From positions 3,594,001 to 3,658,000 of the forward strand of contig NC_059414.1 in NCBI RefSeq assembly GCF_905220565.1: a stretch of DNA of 64,000 nt, in the 5' to 3' direction. This document shows positions 11,925 to 23,906 of this stretch, piece by piece. Source of the DNA: Melitaea cinxia. Lineage: Eukaryota > Arthropoda > Insecta > Lepidoptera > Nymphalidae. The notes under the pieces were generated by a model. It saw nothing but the letters and a program-made list of their open reading frames with translations. It was not told the DNA's origin and made no database searches. Every line of letters begins with the position of its first letter. Positions within the stretch are counted from its first letter, which is position 1. A program made the translations under genes and the position numbers.

Positions 11925-12110
11925 TCCATACTAATATTATAAAGAGTAAAGTTTATAACTTTTTTTATATGTAGGGGGTAAGTTTCGTAAATACTGATCC
12001 GATCATGAAAATTCTTTCATTAACAGAAAGCTACACTATTCAGGAGTGACATAGGCTATATTTAAAAAAAAATGATGAATGGCTCATTTTCTGCCATTTT
12101 CTAGAAGCGT
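11925..12110 (+). repeat. MITE/Helitron-like fragment
   Basis: 'actaatattataaagagtaa' followed by 'actgatccgatcatgaaaa' and 'gctacactattcaggagtga' resembles an abundant lepidopteran non-autonomous repeat start. It begins directly after the viral fossil; the right end is undefined. Confidence 0.5.
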
Positions 12111-12114
12111 GTGA

Positions 12115-12520
12115 AAAACAGACTAAAAATCATTGCGCAATACTGACCCTACACGACGCAATAGAAAAATATGGTGAAATAAAAATTAAACTCTCTCAAA
12201 CTTTCGTTCAATCATTGCGCAATCTTCAATATTAGCCCTAGTCGAATAATTATATTGCACAATTCGCAATATTGCGCAATACACTTGATCGTCTAGGGGC
12301 CGCCTTAGTATTTCAACTACTTATGTGTTCAAATTTTCTTATTTGTGATAAAATTACCGTGTAAAATATCTATACTAATATCTATAATCGTATGAGTACA
12401 CTTGTATATACTAAAGTTGTGACGATGTCTGTATACAAAAATTAAAAAAAAAAAAAATTGCGTGCGTACAAAATACACATGTCAGAAGTGACACTTCTTT
12501 AGCAAACTAATTTTAAAAAA
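12115..12520. other. Intergenic DNA
   Basis: AT-rich; several 'attgcgcaat' palindromes occur (12131-12290) without an identified element. Confidence 0.4.
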
Positions 12521-12521
12521 A

Positions 12522-12634
12522 GTCAACGTCACGTAGTGTTTCCAGGCGGTCACCCATCCAAGTATTGACCGCGCCCGACGTTGCTTAACGTGATCGGACG
12601 AGAATCGGCCTATTCAACGAGCTATGGACGTTTA
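12522..12634 (-). pseudogene. 5S rRNA pseudogene
   Basis: The minus strand reads in order the conserved 5S landmarks: 'acgtccata' at the 5' end, 'ttctcgtccgatcac', 'ttaagcaacgtcgggcgcgg', 'tacttggatgggtgaccgcc' and 'tggaaacac'. Length is close to a full 5S, but about four bases (the CGAA expected after 'gatcac') are missing and several positions differ, so it is probably non-functional. It could be an isolated dispersed copy or the head of a 5S-derived SINE. Confidence 0.8.
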
Positions 12635-12717
12635 CAAATTCATGACGTGTGACGCGTTTGATCCGTAAAAATTTTACCCCTCATACGCTTAAAAAAAAAG
12701 TTTATATAAAATAAATG

Positions 12718-12854
12718 GTCACCAACCCGCCTGCCCAGCGTGGTGACTATGGACAAAACTCATGAGTTTAATCCATTTTTGGCGCGAATTTGTGGAGGCC
12801 TATGTCCAGCAGTGGACTGTATTAGGCCGAAGTGATGATGGTGATGATGATGAA
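12718..12854 (+). mobile_element. 5'-truncated RTE-type LINE tail
   Basis: 'gcctgcccagcgtggtgac', then 'ggaggcctatgtccagcagt' and 'ggactgtattaggccgaag', ending in a (gatgat)n run. The same 3' end appears at 31.8, 48.3 and 58.6 kb. Confidence 0.75.
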
Positions 12855-13064
12855 AATAAATTTTAGGACTACATCAAGAGGATGAAACTATTATTTTCTT
12901 ATGTTTTTTTTTTCCGTTTCTTTGTCTATTAATCTACCTATTTGTATATTCTAGCACTACGCTAAACCTTAGTTAAACGTTATCAAATTTGATTTTGCAT
13001 TTGCACTAGAAGCTTACTCTTTTACATTATTGCATTGTCTTATCTTGAAGTTTTTTATTAATCT

Positions 13065-13368
13065 AATATATAAAATTCTCGTGTCGCGGTGTTTGTAGTT
13101 AAACTCCTCCGAAACGGTTTGACCAATTCTCATGAAATTTTGTGTGCATATTGGTTAAGTCTGAGAATCGAACAACATCTATTTTTCATCCTCCTAAATA
13201 TTAAGGGTAGTCCACCCCAATTTTTTCTATTTTTAGATAAATTATTTATTTTTTATTTTATTATGATTTGGCGTTGAAAAATACATACAACCCTAAATTT
13301 TCACCCTTCTACCACCAACCTTTATTTTTAAATAGCGTTTAGCGGCAAGACAACGTTTGCCAGCTAGT
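13065..13368 (+). mobile_element. Non-autonomous Helitron-like element
   Basis: It starts near 'atataaaattctcgtgtcgc', contains 'ctccgaaacggtttgacca', and ends acgtttgccagCTAG before T. Confidence 0.6.
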
Positions 13369-13369
13369 T

Positions 13370-14312
13370 ATTATATACTAACAGCATCCACGGGTTCTTA
13401 GTTGCCCATGACATTTGTACCACATACATAAAGTATTCCTTTTATCATCGCTGTCCATTTTTTACAATAGTTTAATTTCATACCAGTAGCTCTAAAATAG
13501 TCTAGAATTGCTAGGATGGTCCGACAATGACAGAGTTTTGCTGTTATTAAATTTTATTAATGTTTATTTCATTATACTCGAACGAAGTCACCGGGAAAGG
13601 CTTGTTTAATATAATTATAATACATTAAAGTAACTCATTGTAAGATGACAGAATTGATATTATCATTAAATGTAAATGTAATGAAACAGTATTCCATTTT
13701 GCATCAATCGTCGAGCGCAAATAATAATAAATTTGCTTCAGATCGAGACGTAGATTTAATTGCTGCATGACAAAATGCAATCAAAATCAATTAACATTTG
13801 TTGAACTGCTCCAATAAAACAGTATGTTTCTGTATCCAGTTTTATCATCAATGATGCACAATAAAGGAGTATTGTGAGAAATTAAATCTCTTATAAAGTT
13901 ATCCTGATCCTGAATAATGAATACACTTATGAGTTGCATGTTTCGCCACAGGCGATAACTTCTGTATATATTTTAGTCGTTCACGTCGTTTTCTTACTTA
14001 TCACTTGCGTAGTTTGTGAAATGACTGTACATAATTCGCTATGTTTGCTTAGTTGATACTACTTTACATAATGAAAATATGAATTAACTTTAATAGTTCG
14101 AGTAACACGAGAGGAGACGCAAGTGTGTTAAAACAAAAATAATTAAAATTTAAACGTGACTAAGTGGATTTCGTGTGAATATTTTATGCGTAAAAATCAT
14201 TTTAAGATTGAAAGAAAAAAAAAAACACGATTTTACAAATTGTTAGTTAGTGTTTTCTGTGTAGCTTAACGGTGTTTTCTAATTTAAATTTTATTTTTGC
14301 GGTATTACGAAA
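13370..14312. other. Upstream region of the transporter gene
   Basis: The transcription start and 5' UTR of the gene starting at 14313 should lie here, probably within the last few hundred bases. No confident TATA box or initiator could be chosen. Confidence 0.4.
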
Positions 14313-14346
14313 ATGGACGCGAAAAATGTTCCGGAACAACCAGAAG
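14313..14346 (+). CDS. Transporter exon 1 (start)
   Basis: ATG plus 11 codons and one base, then donor GTAAGC. It encodes the polar N-terminus MDAKNVPEQPE. Confidence 0.75.
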
Positions 14347-17300
14347 GTAAGCGATTTCTTAACACTTTGTTCTTTTTTGTTTTGTTACGATTCAGTCAAT
14401 TAATTTTATGTATAAGTTGTATAATGTAGTAGAAAAAATATTAATAACATTCATTTGACGTATTTGTGAGAGAACTGTTGAAAAGCTAGGTATTTATATT
14501 AAAACAAAACTGGTTTCATATTTCAATATAAAAATATTAATAATTATAATCATATAAAAATTATAATAATAATAATCATTTATATCTGTATTTAGTAATC
14601 CTTTTTTCAATTTCAAATATCAATAAATTTATTTCATATATTTCCAGTACATTAATTTTTTATAACCATTTATTTTGATTGACATACTACGACATTAAGT
14701 ATAGTTAAAGAAATTATTACAGGTTACAGATTTAATATATGCTATTTATAATTACATAATTATTTGTAAATTACGTATTAAATAATTAGTCTTTAATCTT
14801 TAGTGAATAACCAACCATGTTTGACCTGCTAAATACTATTAAAAATAAAGATGCTTAAAAAAAATTGCGCCTCTCTAAAATGCTTACGTGTAATAAGTGA
14901 TTAAATATTAACATATATAAAAATTTCTCGTGTCACAATATCGTTAGTTACAATACTCCTCCAAAACGGCTGTAAGGTGGGGTAGTATAATAAAATAACA
15001 TATATGGCAAAACAACGTTTTTGGGGTCAGCTAGTAACTTATAAGAGAAAAACAATTGTAAAAGATTAGTTTTTACCTTTAACTTTGAAAACGTAAAATT
15101 AATAATAAATTCTACTGGATTAATAATAATCATTCTATACGCAAGTAACCCGTCTATAATATCTAATTAGAAAGAAAATTGTATAAATCATTATTAAACT
15201 AAAAATGAATATATTTCATGTGCAATTAATTATAGATGGTGTGTTGAAATTAAACTTGCCATAAAATTTTAGTTCCTCCTCCAGAAAAACAAGTAATAAT
15301 TTCGCTTCCATTTCAATGCGGACTTAACCGCATTTGTCTATTGTTGCTTATGAAGAGCAAAATTTCCTAAAAATAATCGTGTTTGCTCACAAACGAAAAC
15401 AAAAAACAACTCCAAAATCTACATCGACCAGTACAACGTAGGTCAATAAAAAATTTAAATAAATGCGCATTATTACAGATAGCTTAAAAAGTATGTGATC
15501 ATATGTCAAACACTATCTTTTGATTAAAAAAAAACATCAACCACACGAAAATACAGTAGAATTGAGAACCTCCTTCTGTTTGGAAGTCGGTAAAAAATAG
15601 CTGCTATCGTTCTCGTTGTTTTAACTCGTACTCGTAAATTTATGATGAGTTATATAAGAATAATTCATTACACTTCAAAATGGAGTTCAAAATGCAAATA
15701 CTTATTAAGTATAACTCAAGTTCCAAGTATCACATGGATTACAAAAAATTGCAACATTATGCTTATACTATGATAGTAATAAAATATATATATATTATAA
15801 TGTCTGTCACAAAGGAATTATTGTTTTAGATGAATCAAGCAACACAAAAGACCCAATGCAAATATTGGAAGAAGCATTGACGCTGTGTAAATTCGGAAAA
15901 TTTCATTTACGTTTGTTAGCTGCAACTTTCTGTTGTGCGACAACTATAATGTCAGTTACAACGACGACTTCCTATATTCTACCCATTGCTGAATGCGATT
16001 TAGATATGAATATTATGCAAAAGGGATTACTGAATGGAATGCCCTTTTTTGGTAAGTTAAATTGTCGAAAATATTTAGAATATTATCAATATTTAGCAAT
16101 ACTTTATAAAAAAAAAACTGAAGTTTTTTTATTGTGAATAATAAATATTCGTAATTTAAATACAAAAAAAGGTAAATGATAAACGTAGATAAGATAAGAC
16201 AAAACTACTACCTGAGGCTATATTTTGTTTACTTTGAGAATCTAGTTGTTACATTCTTAGATAGTAAAAATATTAAATATAACTTCAAAAATATGCATCT
16301 CTACTTACTAAATGCAAAGTGAAAATTTGTGCAACACTACAAATAACAAGTAAAACCGGATTTTATGCAAGAAAATGCAACTTACTAAGACTTAATAATT
16401 GCTTGATCAAGTATGGATACCCTAGACTCTAGTGTTACACACGTTACCTTTAACATTCTTTAAATGTTTTTGTAACATAAGTTTTATGTCTCCATACAAT
16501 CTTCTTCTCACCTTTACTTCCTACTAGCTATCAAACTCCCATTCACGCCTGGGTCATGGGAATTACATTCGTAGCTTCACTAGTGATTTTAGTATTAACT
16601 ATAAGATGCTAATCGTTTACTTATCGTTTCATAGTAATTACTTTCAAAACACATTTCAGGTCAAATATCTTCAAGTCTTCTTGCTGGTTTTTTAATTGAT
16701 TCTTTTGGAAGAAGGATATTTCTAGTTGGTGGTAATGGAATAATTTTCTTATGCACATTAATTGAAGGGTCAAGTCAGACATACTTGATGCTACTATTCA
16801 CAAAGCTTATAGAAGGATTTGCGTAAGTATCTTATATTAATGGTTATTGACAAATAAAGCTTGTAAACATGTCTATTTAATTTTTACAAAATTATAAATT
16901 GTTCAATGTCTTCAAGCCAGGTGATAGGCCTGACTGTTCGAATATATGTATCATGGTCATGGAATTCTCGCTCGCCATCACAATAACTAATAATGGCTAT
17001 GTTCACCGTATAAATTTGCTCTCAATGAGTATGTGAACATTATGGCTTTATCATGCAAGCATATTAATTAATTTAGATTTTATTTATTCCAAAATAATAT
17101 ACCTAAACTATATTTTAGTAAAACATTGGTACAATGAAAAAAATTGGGGCTTAATTTCAGATTAAGTTTGTGCTTTAGCGCAGTTGGGACATATTTGACT
17201 GAATTTTGTCATTTACAAGTAAGAGATAGGCTACTGTTGATGAACTCATCATTTACTTCCGTGGCGCTAATTATGGCTGCTCTATTAGCTTGGGCGATTC

Positions 17301-20300
17301 TGCCAATACAATTTAACTATACTATATGGCCAGGATACTTCGGTAAGTCATACTTGTATAATCAACTTGAAAGGTTATTGATTTCCCATTAATTATTGCT
17401 ACAAAACAAAAATACAATTCGATCTTAAACTTATGTTAATTTTGACTTAAGTGACTATATTTCACATTATATTAAAAAATAATGTTAACCAATTTTAAAC
17501 ACAAATATTCATACATTGAACATATTATTATTATAGTTAAAATTGTTATACGATGAGCAAGCACCATTATTCTATGATGATTTAATTGAGGGTACTTTGA
17601 GAAATATTCTTCTCAAATTCTGGAGCAGTCCGACTTGGGAAGTACCTCAAATTTACAGAAGATCACAGCTGAATAACACTGCTGTTAAGTAGTGATGTGC
17701 TGTTTCCTTGTGAGTAAAGTAGCCAGAGCTCCTGGAGGATATGTAGTAGATATAGATTCTTCAAAAAAACTTACGACGCTTGTGGCGTCACCGGTGCCCA
17801 TAGGTATAAGTGGTATCGTAAAAACGGCTTAGTAATGGAAGCAATGGTCAAATCATTTTTTTCTGGGTCAGACTGACAGTAATATTATGAATACAATATA
17901 CTGATTGATATAATCGATTATGATATTTTTGATATTACAGAATTACATTCATGGAATTTGTACTTATATGTGTGTTCAATTTGGAGTTTTCTGGCTTTTG
18001 TACTATATTGGTCTCTGCCGGAAACTCCAAAATATCTCTTATCTCACGGCAGAGAGAAAGAAGCCTTAGACGTTCTTAGAAAAATATATGCTGAAAACAG
18101 TGGAAATAAAAAGGACACCTTTCCTGTAAGTCTGCTAAATTTGTAATATAATATTATTTCAAGTCATTTTGCATACCAATAAAACTGATTAATTTTAGGT
18201 ACCTACTTCGACGTTTAATAACTTCCCTTGGATATTTAATTTTATAAGTTTTTTAAAAATAATGAGAAAGTAGTTTTTGATTACCTACTCGTCATTATTT
18301 TTTCGACAGCCACCGTGATAATAATCTTTTTCATATATAACTTGTTTCATCATATCAGACGATTTAGTTTATAGGAAACTTTGACAGGAAGGGCTACTGA
18401 TATAGGAATAGAAAAAACAATTACATTTAAGGATGTAGCAAATGAAATATTTAATTTAAAAGACTGGCCTGTTGGTACAGTTGACAGTGGCCCAGCAGCT
18501 CCACGTGTATTCGATACGCCTAGACTAGGTTTAATTTTTATTACTGAATTGAAATTTGAATAAATGTACAATAATGTATATCATTTATCTGTAATCTTAA
18601 AGTGCGTTACACATAGGGATAGACGACTATTTGTTCCTGATAAAACATAACCATATCTATGTATAAATAGATGAAAATAAATAATAATAAAAAAAATATT
18701 AGATTTAATCCGATGTCTTTTTTACAGATACATTCTTTGAACAATTCTGGTACAATTAAACAAACAAAGGAGACAAGTCTCAAAAAAAAAATTGTTGATG
18801 GATTATTTGAAATGAAGGAACTATTCCGGAAGCCACTGATTTTCAATTTAATTTTATTTTCATTCACCACTTTTGCAGCGTTGATTGTGTAAGTATCGTG
18901 TTAGTATTTTTGTACATCAAGTTAGAGTAAAAACTAATGTCCAAAATTATTTGCTCCATTTACTTTTGAATATACGAGATCACTATTAGTGATAAGTCCG
19001 AGGCTTTTTTTTAATTTCACAAAACGTTCAATATCGAATACATTTTTGAAATTGAACTATTTGTGAGCAAACAGATTCGATTCTTGAATGGAAGTGCAAC
19101 TTAAATCAAATATAATATCAGTAAAAAGCATTTGACTTTTTCTTAGATTCACTTCTATGAGGCTTTGGTTTCCCCAAGTCTCGACTATTATCGAAAACTA
19201 CAATATAAATCACGAAGAGCCTGCCAGATTTTGCGTGATGATTAATGACTACATGGAAGGAATTAAGCCACAAACTGTGACTGCAAATGAAACTACTGTT
19301 TATGAATGTGTACCGGTAAGTAAAAATAAAACAATTAACCTTCTTAACTGTTCTATTGAAGTAGAGTACAGTTGGAAATACCTTACCCAAAACTTTGCGA
19401 CAGCTCCCTTAGGGAAGTCAAATACCTCAACCTTACAGAAAGTCACAGTTAAATCGCTGCTATCGAGAAGTGTTTTATTTATTTATTTATTTATTAAAAC
19501 TTTTATTTTTCACAAAAAAAAACGCATTTATGTAATTACAAACAATTGAAATTTGTTCATTATTTTATTCAATTACAATGATATAGAAAATCTATCTTGT
19601 AGTTTTTTCTTAGTAGTTATATATTATTTATAATAATTATTGATATTTATATATTTGAAACTGCTTTTGTGTAGTGATGCATCTATCGTATAAGCCCCTG
19701 AACACAGACACCGTACAAATATTTTTTTCGGTCGATCCTTGTGGGTATCCTCATCGTGCCTCGGAGAACCAGTCGATTCCGATTGTTGTCATACACACCT
19801 AGTAGCGACATTGAAATCAAAGCCAAGCATCAATCTATATATTTCAGAAAATTATTATTTCATTGTTTTCTTTTCAGAAAATAAGTGGTGGTGAAACTTA
19901 TTTAAATGGACTTATATTAGGAATAGCTGCAGTTGTCAGCGTTGTAATAAGTGCATTTTTAGTTGATTATTTCGGACAAAAAATTCTGATGTTCGTCCTT
20001 CTGATTCTATGTGCAATATTTTCGACTCTGCTGTACTGGACCAACGCGTCATTACAAATAGCGATGTTAATTTCTTGCACTTGTGCGCTACTGCAAACAG
20101 CTTTATGTTTACAACAAAATATTTTTGTTAGGTATTTTCCCACAACTTTGAGGTTTGTATTAAAAATAATCTGATTTTAATTATTGATATATATTTTATT
20201 TAAAACTAGCTGTACCCTGCACGCGTTGCTATGCTTTTCTTGTTTTTTATATTTTTGGTCATGCCAACTCAGAAACCTTCGTGGGCTCACGCACAATACT

Positions 20301-22618
20301 TTGCTGAAGATCATGACATGATCAAATGCATAGTTTACGATTCTATAAAGAGCATACAGACAAATATTAATTTTTATATATAAGATGGATATGGATGGAG
20401 ATCTTTCTAACATTTTGCATCAAAAACACCATATAGCAGTATAGTGGGTTAACGTTTCGTTTATGGGATATCTATTTGCCTTTTACTTTTAAATAAGAAG
20501 AGTCTTAGTTTCTTTATGATACGTAATATTTCAATAAATAATATTACGATCCTTTTTATTAAAAATGTTAAGACCTGGTGATTTTCGTAGCAATTATTTT
20601 TTCTTTACAAAATTAACTTATAATTTTTCATTTTCAGAGCGCTGGCAATATCAATAATAATGATGATCGGTCGAATTGGGTCGCTAACAGGAAATATAAT
20701 ATTTCCTATCCTCTTAAACTTGGGATGCATGGCGCCATTCATTGCGATGGGAGTCGTATCTTTAGGTATGTAACAATGATAATAATAATCATAAAGCTTT
20801 ATTTAATTCTACACAAAATACATCAATCATAAAACATAAATAATAATAATAAATAAATATCTTATAACATACACACACGGTCGTCTGTTACTATGGTAAG
20901 CAACTTAATGCTTATGTTACAGGTAACAGCCGACTGTTATAACTATATTTTTTTATAAATATACATAGAAATAATACATATATATAAATACAAATATTAC
21001 AACCTAACTCAGGCGGGAATCGAACCCGCAACCCGCGGCACAGAAAGCAGGGCCACTAGAAACTACGGCAACGGCCTAGTCAAGTCATATGAGAGCTTTT
21101 AAAAATAATTATTTTAGAAGTAGTTTTTTTTTTTAAATCAAAACTATATATCCTGTTCGTAATGTAATTATTGTTGAAGATAAGCCGATAAAAATCTAGT
21201 TAGGTTTTTTATGAGTATTTTTTTACTATTTTAATACATATTTATTTAAGAATTAAATTTATGTGTGAATATACAAACGGACATTAGTCCTTCACTTGCT
21301 AATCGTAAATATAATCTTTTACAAAGTAATCTAGCATTAATAAATCGTGTCATTAACTATAACTATTTTTTTTTTTTAAATACAAGTACACACTCCATAA
21401 CAAACAGTAATAAATAATGATGATTATAATCTCATTACTTTTAAAGTAACATATCACGTTAATATTCAAGGAACTAACTGTAAATAATAATAATACATAA
21501 TTTAATAGAATAATTGCCATTATTACAATAATTGTGTTTGCTCGCAAACGAAAAAAAACCAACTTCAATTGCATCGACAAGTAATACAACGTAAGTAGAC
21601 GAAAATATTAAAAAACGCACTAGTCGTCACTGCGATTTTCGAGGGATTCCCTCTATTTCTGTGGGATTCCACCATCAGATCCTGGTTTTCTTATCATGTT
21701 AACACACTAGGGATATTTCCTTTCCAACAAAAAAAGAATGATCAAAATCGATTCATAAATGACGAAGTCATCCCCGAACATACCTTAAATTTAAATATAC
21801 GGTTATTATCGGGAATTTTAGTACAAATTTAAATTATTAAATTATCATCGGCCATTGATATATAGGCAAATATTTTTGAAATAATTCTTCTTGAAAACAG
21901 TCAAAATTAAGTTAAAGTATATACATATATACACACACAAACACCTAAACATTAGTATGCATAATATATAAATATAAATATAAATGGTAACTCTGTAAGA
22001 AATACATAGTAACTATATCTAAAAAAAAATGAAATAAATAATACATAGAAACGTGGATAAGTTTATAGTTGTCGTTGTCAAACTATACATTTTCAGTTGA
22101 ACACAATGTAATTGTTACCCTACCCTCACATTAACTATTGTTATATTTTGTTAGCATGTTATTACAAATAGTGTACTTGTGATGAGCATGCAATGTAAAT
22201 TTTTGCTTTATATATGTAACGAAGGAGACTTATATCTAAGATAAAGGCTATGCCTAGTTTAGATTTAACGATGCAAAATAAAGAAATATATAAATGTATA
22301 ATAAATAAATAAATACATATATACAAGTTCAGTGAATAATCCGCCAACCCGTATTGAAGCAGCGTGATAGGTTAAGCTCTGAGCCTTCTCCTACATGGAG
22401 TAAGAGACCTGTGCCCAGCAGTGAGATATTACAGGCTGAAGCGAAGCGAATATAAAAAGCGTATAAAAATCTTCTCTATATTCATAACATAAAATGCTCT
22501 ATTGAGGATTCAAAACAACTATTTAAATATAATTCTATTATCTTTTTCAGGTATCGCAGGCCTTGTTTATTTTCTACCAAACGTAGCGAAAGATAACAAA
22601 GTAACTGGAGATAAATAG
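14313..22618 (+). CDS. SV2/SVOP-like major facilitator transporter, 10 exons
   Basis: Joined exons are 14313-14346, 15830-16051, 16660-16822, 17161-17342, 17941-18125, 18728-18888, 19147-19315, 19878-20152, 20638-20765 and 22551-22618. All nine introns are GT-AG with matching phases, and the total is 1587 nt, giving 528 residues plus TAG. The protein has a 12-helix MFS layout: TM1 around residues 30-55, the loop 2-3 signature AGFLIDSFGRR (about 94-104), YLTEF (151-155), the SLPETPKYLL block after TM6 (225-234), a cysteine-containing extracellular loop following LWFPQ (322-326) as in SV2-related proteins, and a second-half signature AFLVDYFGQK (398-407). It should sit in a membrane and move a small solute; the substrate cannot be read from sequence. 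Start choice: the ATG at 14313 opens a short exon that splices in phase into the conserved part. The polyadenylation signal is at 22688. Insect paralogues annotated as synaptic vesicle glycoprotein 2-like are common; true synaptic function is not implied. Confidence 0.87.
14915..15036 (+). mobile_element. Short Helitron-like element in intron 1
   Basis: It starts 'catatataaaaatttctcgtg', includes 'ctccaaaacggc' and ends tttggggtcagCTAG before T. About 120 bp, an internally deleted relative of the 13.1-kb copy. Confidence 0.6.
15373..15598 (+). repeat. Family D repeat in intron 1
   Basis: It starts 'taatcgtgtttgctcacaaac' and ends 'ttggaagtcggtaaaaaa'; diverged and internally deleted. Confidence 0.65.
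15830..16051 (+). CDS. Transporter exon 2
   Basis: Acceptor ttgttttag, donor gtaagt. Encodes residues 12-85: an acidic-polar lead, TM1 and the start of TM2. Confidence 0.88.
16660..16822 (+). CDS. Transporter exon 3
   Basis: Acceptor acatttcag, donor gtaagt. Encodes the MFS loop 2-3 signature (GFLIDSFGRR) and TM3. Confidence 0.9.
17161..17342 (+). CDS. Transporter exon 4
   Basis: Acceptor ttaatttcag, donor gtaagt. Encodes TM4-TM5 with the TYLTEF motif and a basic VRDR turn. Confidence 0.9.
17615..17845 (+). repeat. Family E repeat in intron 4
   Basis: 'ggagcagtccgacttggga', 'gatcacagctgaataacac' and 'gtgcccataggtataagtgg' match the 9.75-kb copy; diverged, tail lost. Confidence 0.65.
17941..18125 (+). 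CDS. Transporter exon 5
   Basis: Acceptor gatattacag, donor gtaagt. Encodes TM6, PETPKYLL and the start of the large cytoplasmic loop (residues 201-262). Confidence 0.9.
18728..18888 (+). CDS. Transporter exon 6
   Basis: Acceptor ttttttacag, donor gtaagt. Encodes a lysine-rich loop end and TM7 (residues 263-315). Confidence 0.88.
19147..19315 (+). CDS. Transporter exon 7
   Basis: Acceptor tttttcttag, donor gtaagt. Encodes the SV2-like extracellular segment after LWFPQ, with cysteines in RFC and YEC (residues 316-372). Confidence 0.88.
19396..19480 (+). repeat. Family E fragment in intron 7
   Basis: 'gaagtcaaatacctcaac' and 'cttacagaaagtcacagtta' match the start of the 9.75-kb family. Confidence 0.5.
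19690..19812 (+). repeat. SINE S1 body fragment in intron 7
   Basis: 'gatccttgtgggtatcctc', 'gcctcggagaacc' and 'catacacacctagtagcga' match the S1 body; head and tail are missing. Confidence 0.6.
19878..20152 (+). CDS. Transporter exon 8
   Basis: Acceptor ttcttttcag, donor gtttgt (a non-A third base). Encodes TM8-TM10 with the second loop signature LVDYFGQK. Confidence 0.88.
20203..20390 (-). mobile_element. Helitron-like element in intron 8
   Basis: Read on the minus strand it ends gcgtgcagggtacagCTAG before T. Its interior ('gaaaccttcgtgggctcacg', 'gatcatgacatgatcaaatg') is shared with the copy at 31.32 kb. Confidence 0.6.
20638..20765 (+). CDS. Transporter exon 9
   Basis: Acceptor cattttcag, donor gtatgt. 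Encodes TM11 (residues 464-506). Confidence 0.88.
20836..21086 (-). repeat. tRNA-derived SINE (family S2) in intron 9
   Basis: The head at the right end carries the reverse-complement B box ggaatcgaaccc. The body carries 'taacagccgactgttata' and the end 'catacacacacggtcgtct'. Same family as 57.13 and 61.77 kb. Confidence 0.78.
21529..21810 (+). repeat. Family D repeat in intron 9
   Basis: It opens 'gtgtttgctcgcaaacg', then 'ccaacttcaattgcatcg', and continues with the 'ttccctctatttctgtggg' and 'atcagatcctggtttt' modules; the right end has decayed. Confidence 0.7.
22333..22442 (+). repeat. SINE S1 tail fragment in intron 9
   Basis: 'gaagcagcgtgataggtta', 'ccttctcctacatggag' and 'gcagtgagatattacaggct'. 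Confidence 0.65.
22551..22618 (+). CDS. Transporter exon 10 (end)
   Basis: Acceptor ctttttcag. Encodes the end of TM12 (GLVYFLPN) and a short charged tail ending in TAG at 22616-22618. Confidence 0.85.
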
Positions 22619-22687
22619 CTTTAATATTCTACTTACATAGAATATAATAACATATTTTGTACATTTCAATGTAATTGTTTTGTTGTA

Positions 22688-22693
22688 AATAAA
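22688..22693 (+). terminator. Polyadenylation signal AATAAA of the transporter gene
   Basis: A canonical AATAAA lies 70 bp after the stop codon, followed by AT-rich sequence. No other candidate lies closer. Confidence 0.65.
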
Positions 22694-22699
22694 TTCAGG

Positions 22700-23070
22700 T
22701 ATTTTATAATTAATTCAAAATCTTTTTGTTATTGTAAACCTGGTTTTTACCAATCTCTGTTCATAATCCTATGTACAAGCATACTGACAACCACTTTGTG
22801 GTAATTACGGAATTTCCTTTATCGTGAAATGGAAAAACAAAGGTACGATTGCCACTTGGGCAAGCTTATATATATTATATAAATATATATTATACAATTA
22901 CTGTATTTATATATTTATGTGTATGTAAATATTTTTATTTATTTATTTTTTATTGCGTACGTATGTGTATAATGTATACGTATATACGTATTGCTATATA
23001 TTCTATCTTTTAGTTATTTATATTTATATAAGTACCACCTGTCCATCTGAAAAGCAATATCCCTTTCATT
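22700..23070. other. Intergenic AT-rich DNA
   Basis: Nothing recognised apart from TA-rich runs. Confidence 0.4.
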
Positions 23071-23076
23071 ATCAGG

Positions 23077-23205
23077 TTGTCTGGAAGAGATTTCTTTTTA
23101 GCAATAAGATCGCCTGGTTGTACAATTTGTTACTATATGGCTTGTAATGTAAATTTTGTTCTTTATTTAAATGTGCAATAAAGTATATTATTATTATTAT
23201 TATAT
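23077..23205 (+). mobile_element. LINE 3' UTR fragment
   Basis: 'gtctggaagagatttctttt', 'agcaataagatcgcctgg' and 'gtgcaataaagtatattatt' form a common lepidopteran LINE 3' end with a (tta)n tail. A related piece lies at 42.96 kb. Confidence 0.65.
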
Positions 23206-23209
23206 TAAA

Positions 23210-23885
23210 TATTTTTTTTCTTGAACTGATGTTGTTTCCATGTTGGCCTTGACAACAAAATTTTAAGAGCATCCAATGCTGGTCCTTCCCAGCTTCAGTA
23301 ACCTTAATCAGTACTAAATGAGTCGGATGCATTAAATCCACTCAGGGCACACATGTTATATTACAGCAGCGTTGGAATGGGCGCAACGCGTTACTGGATT
23401 GGAATTGTTTGAATGATTGTTTTATTACATTACATTTCCGTTAGACGAGTATTTGTCTGCAACATTTTGAGGTGTTAATTTATGTAGATAGATTGACGTA
23501 ATAAATTGCACGTATATCCTCCAACCAGCATTGGAGCAGCGTTGTGGGTTCGTATGTTACCAGGTGAAATTAATTTAATCACAGTTAGTATTAATTACAT
23601 CAATTAAGTTAGAGTGATTTTTAAGAAATGGATAATGCACATTCGGGCCATGTATACGAAATTTGATTGTGCGGCCAATAGGGTTCTCTTTATTGGCTTG
23701 GCAATAGGGAATATCACTACTTTGGCTTTGATTTTGAATGTGGAGCTAAATATAGGTATATATTAATAATCAAAAATTATCGTTAACTTTAAAACATCGT
23801 AAATCTATATCAGATAGCAAGAAGAAAATTAGAAAACAAAAACGTATCATGATACAAAATAAGTTTATTGGTGTTACTTTATAAT
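23210..23885. other. Intergenic DNA
   Basis: No supported gene. Confidence 0.4.
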
Positions 23886-23906
23886 CTTGATTTGTAATTG
23901 TAACCT

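Noticed and set aside
18350..18571. Small open frames on both strands in intron 5 of the transporter
   Set aside because: Exons 5 and 6 splice in phase without them, the peptides match no MFS segment, and no acceptor/donor pair fits. An unrelated repeat remnant is more likely.
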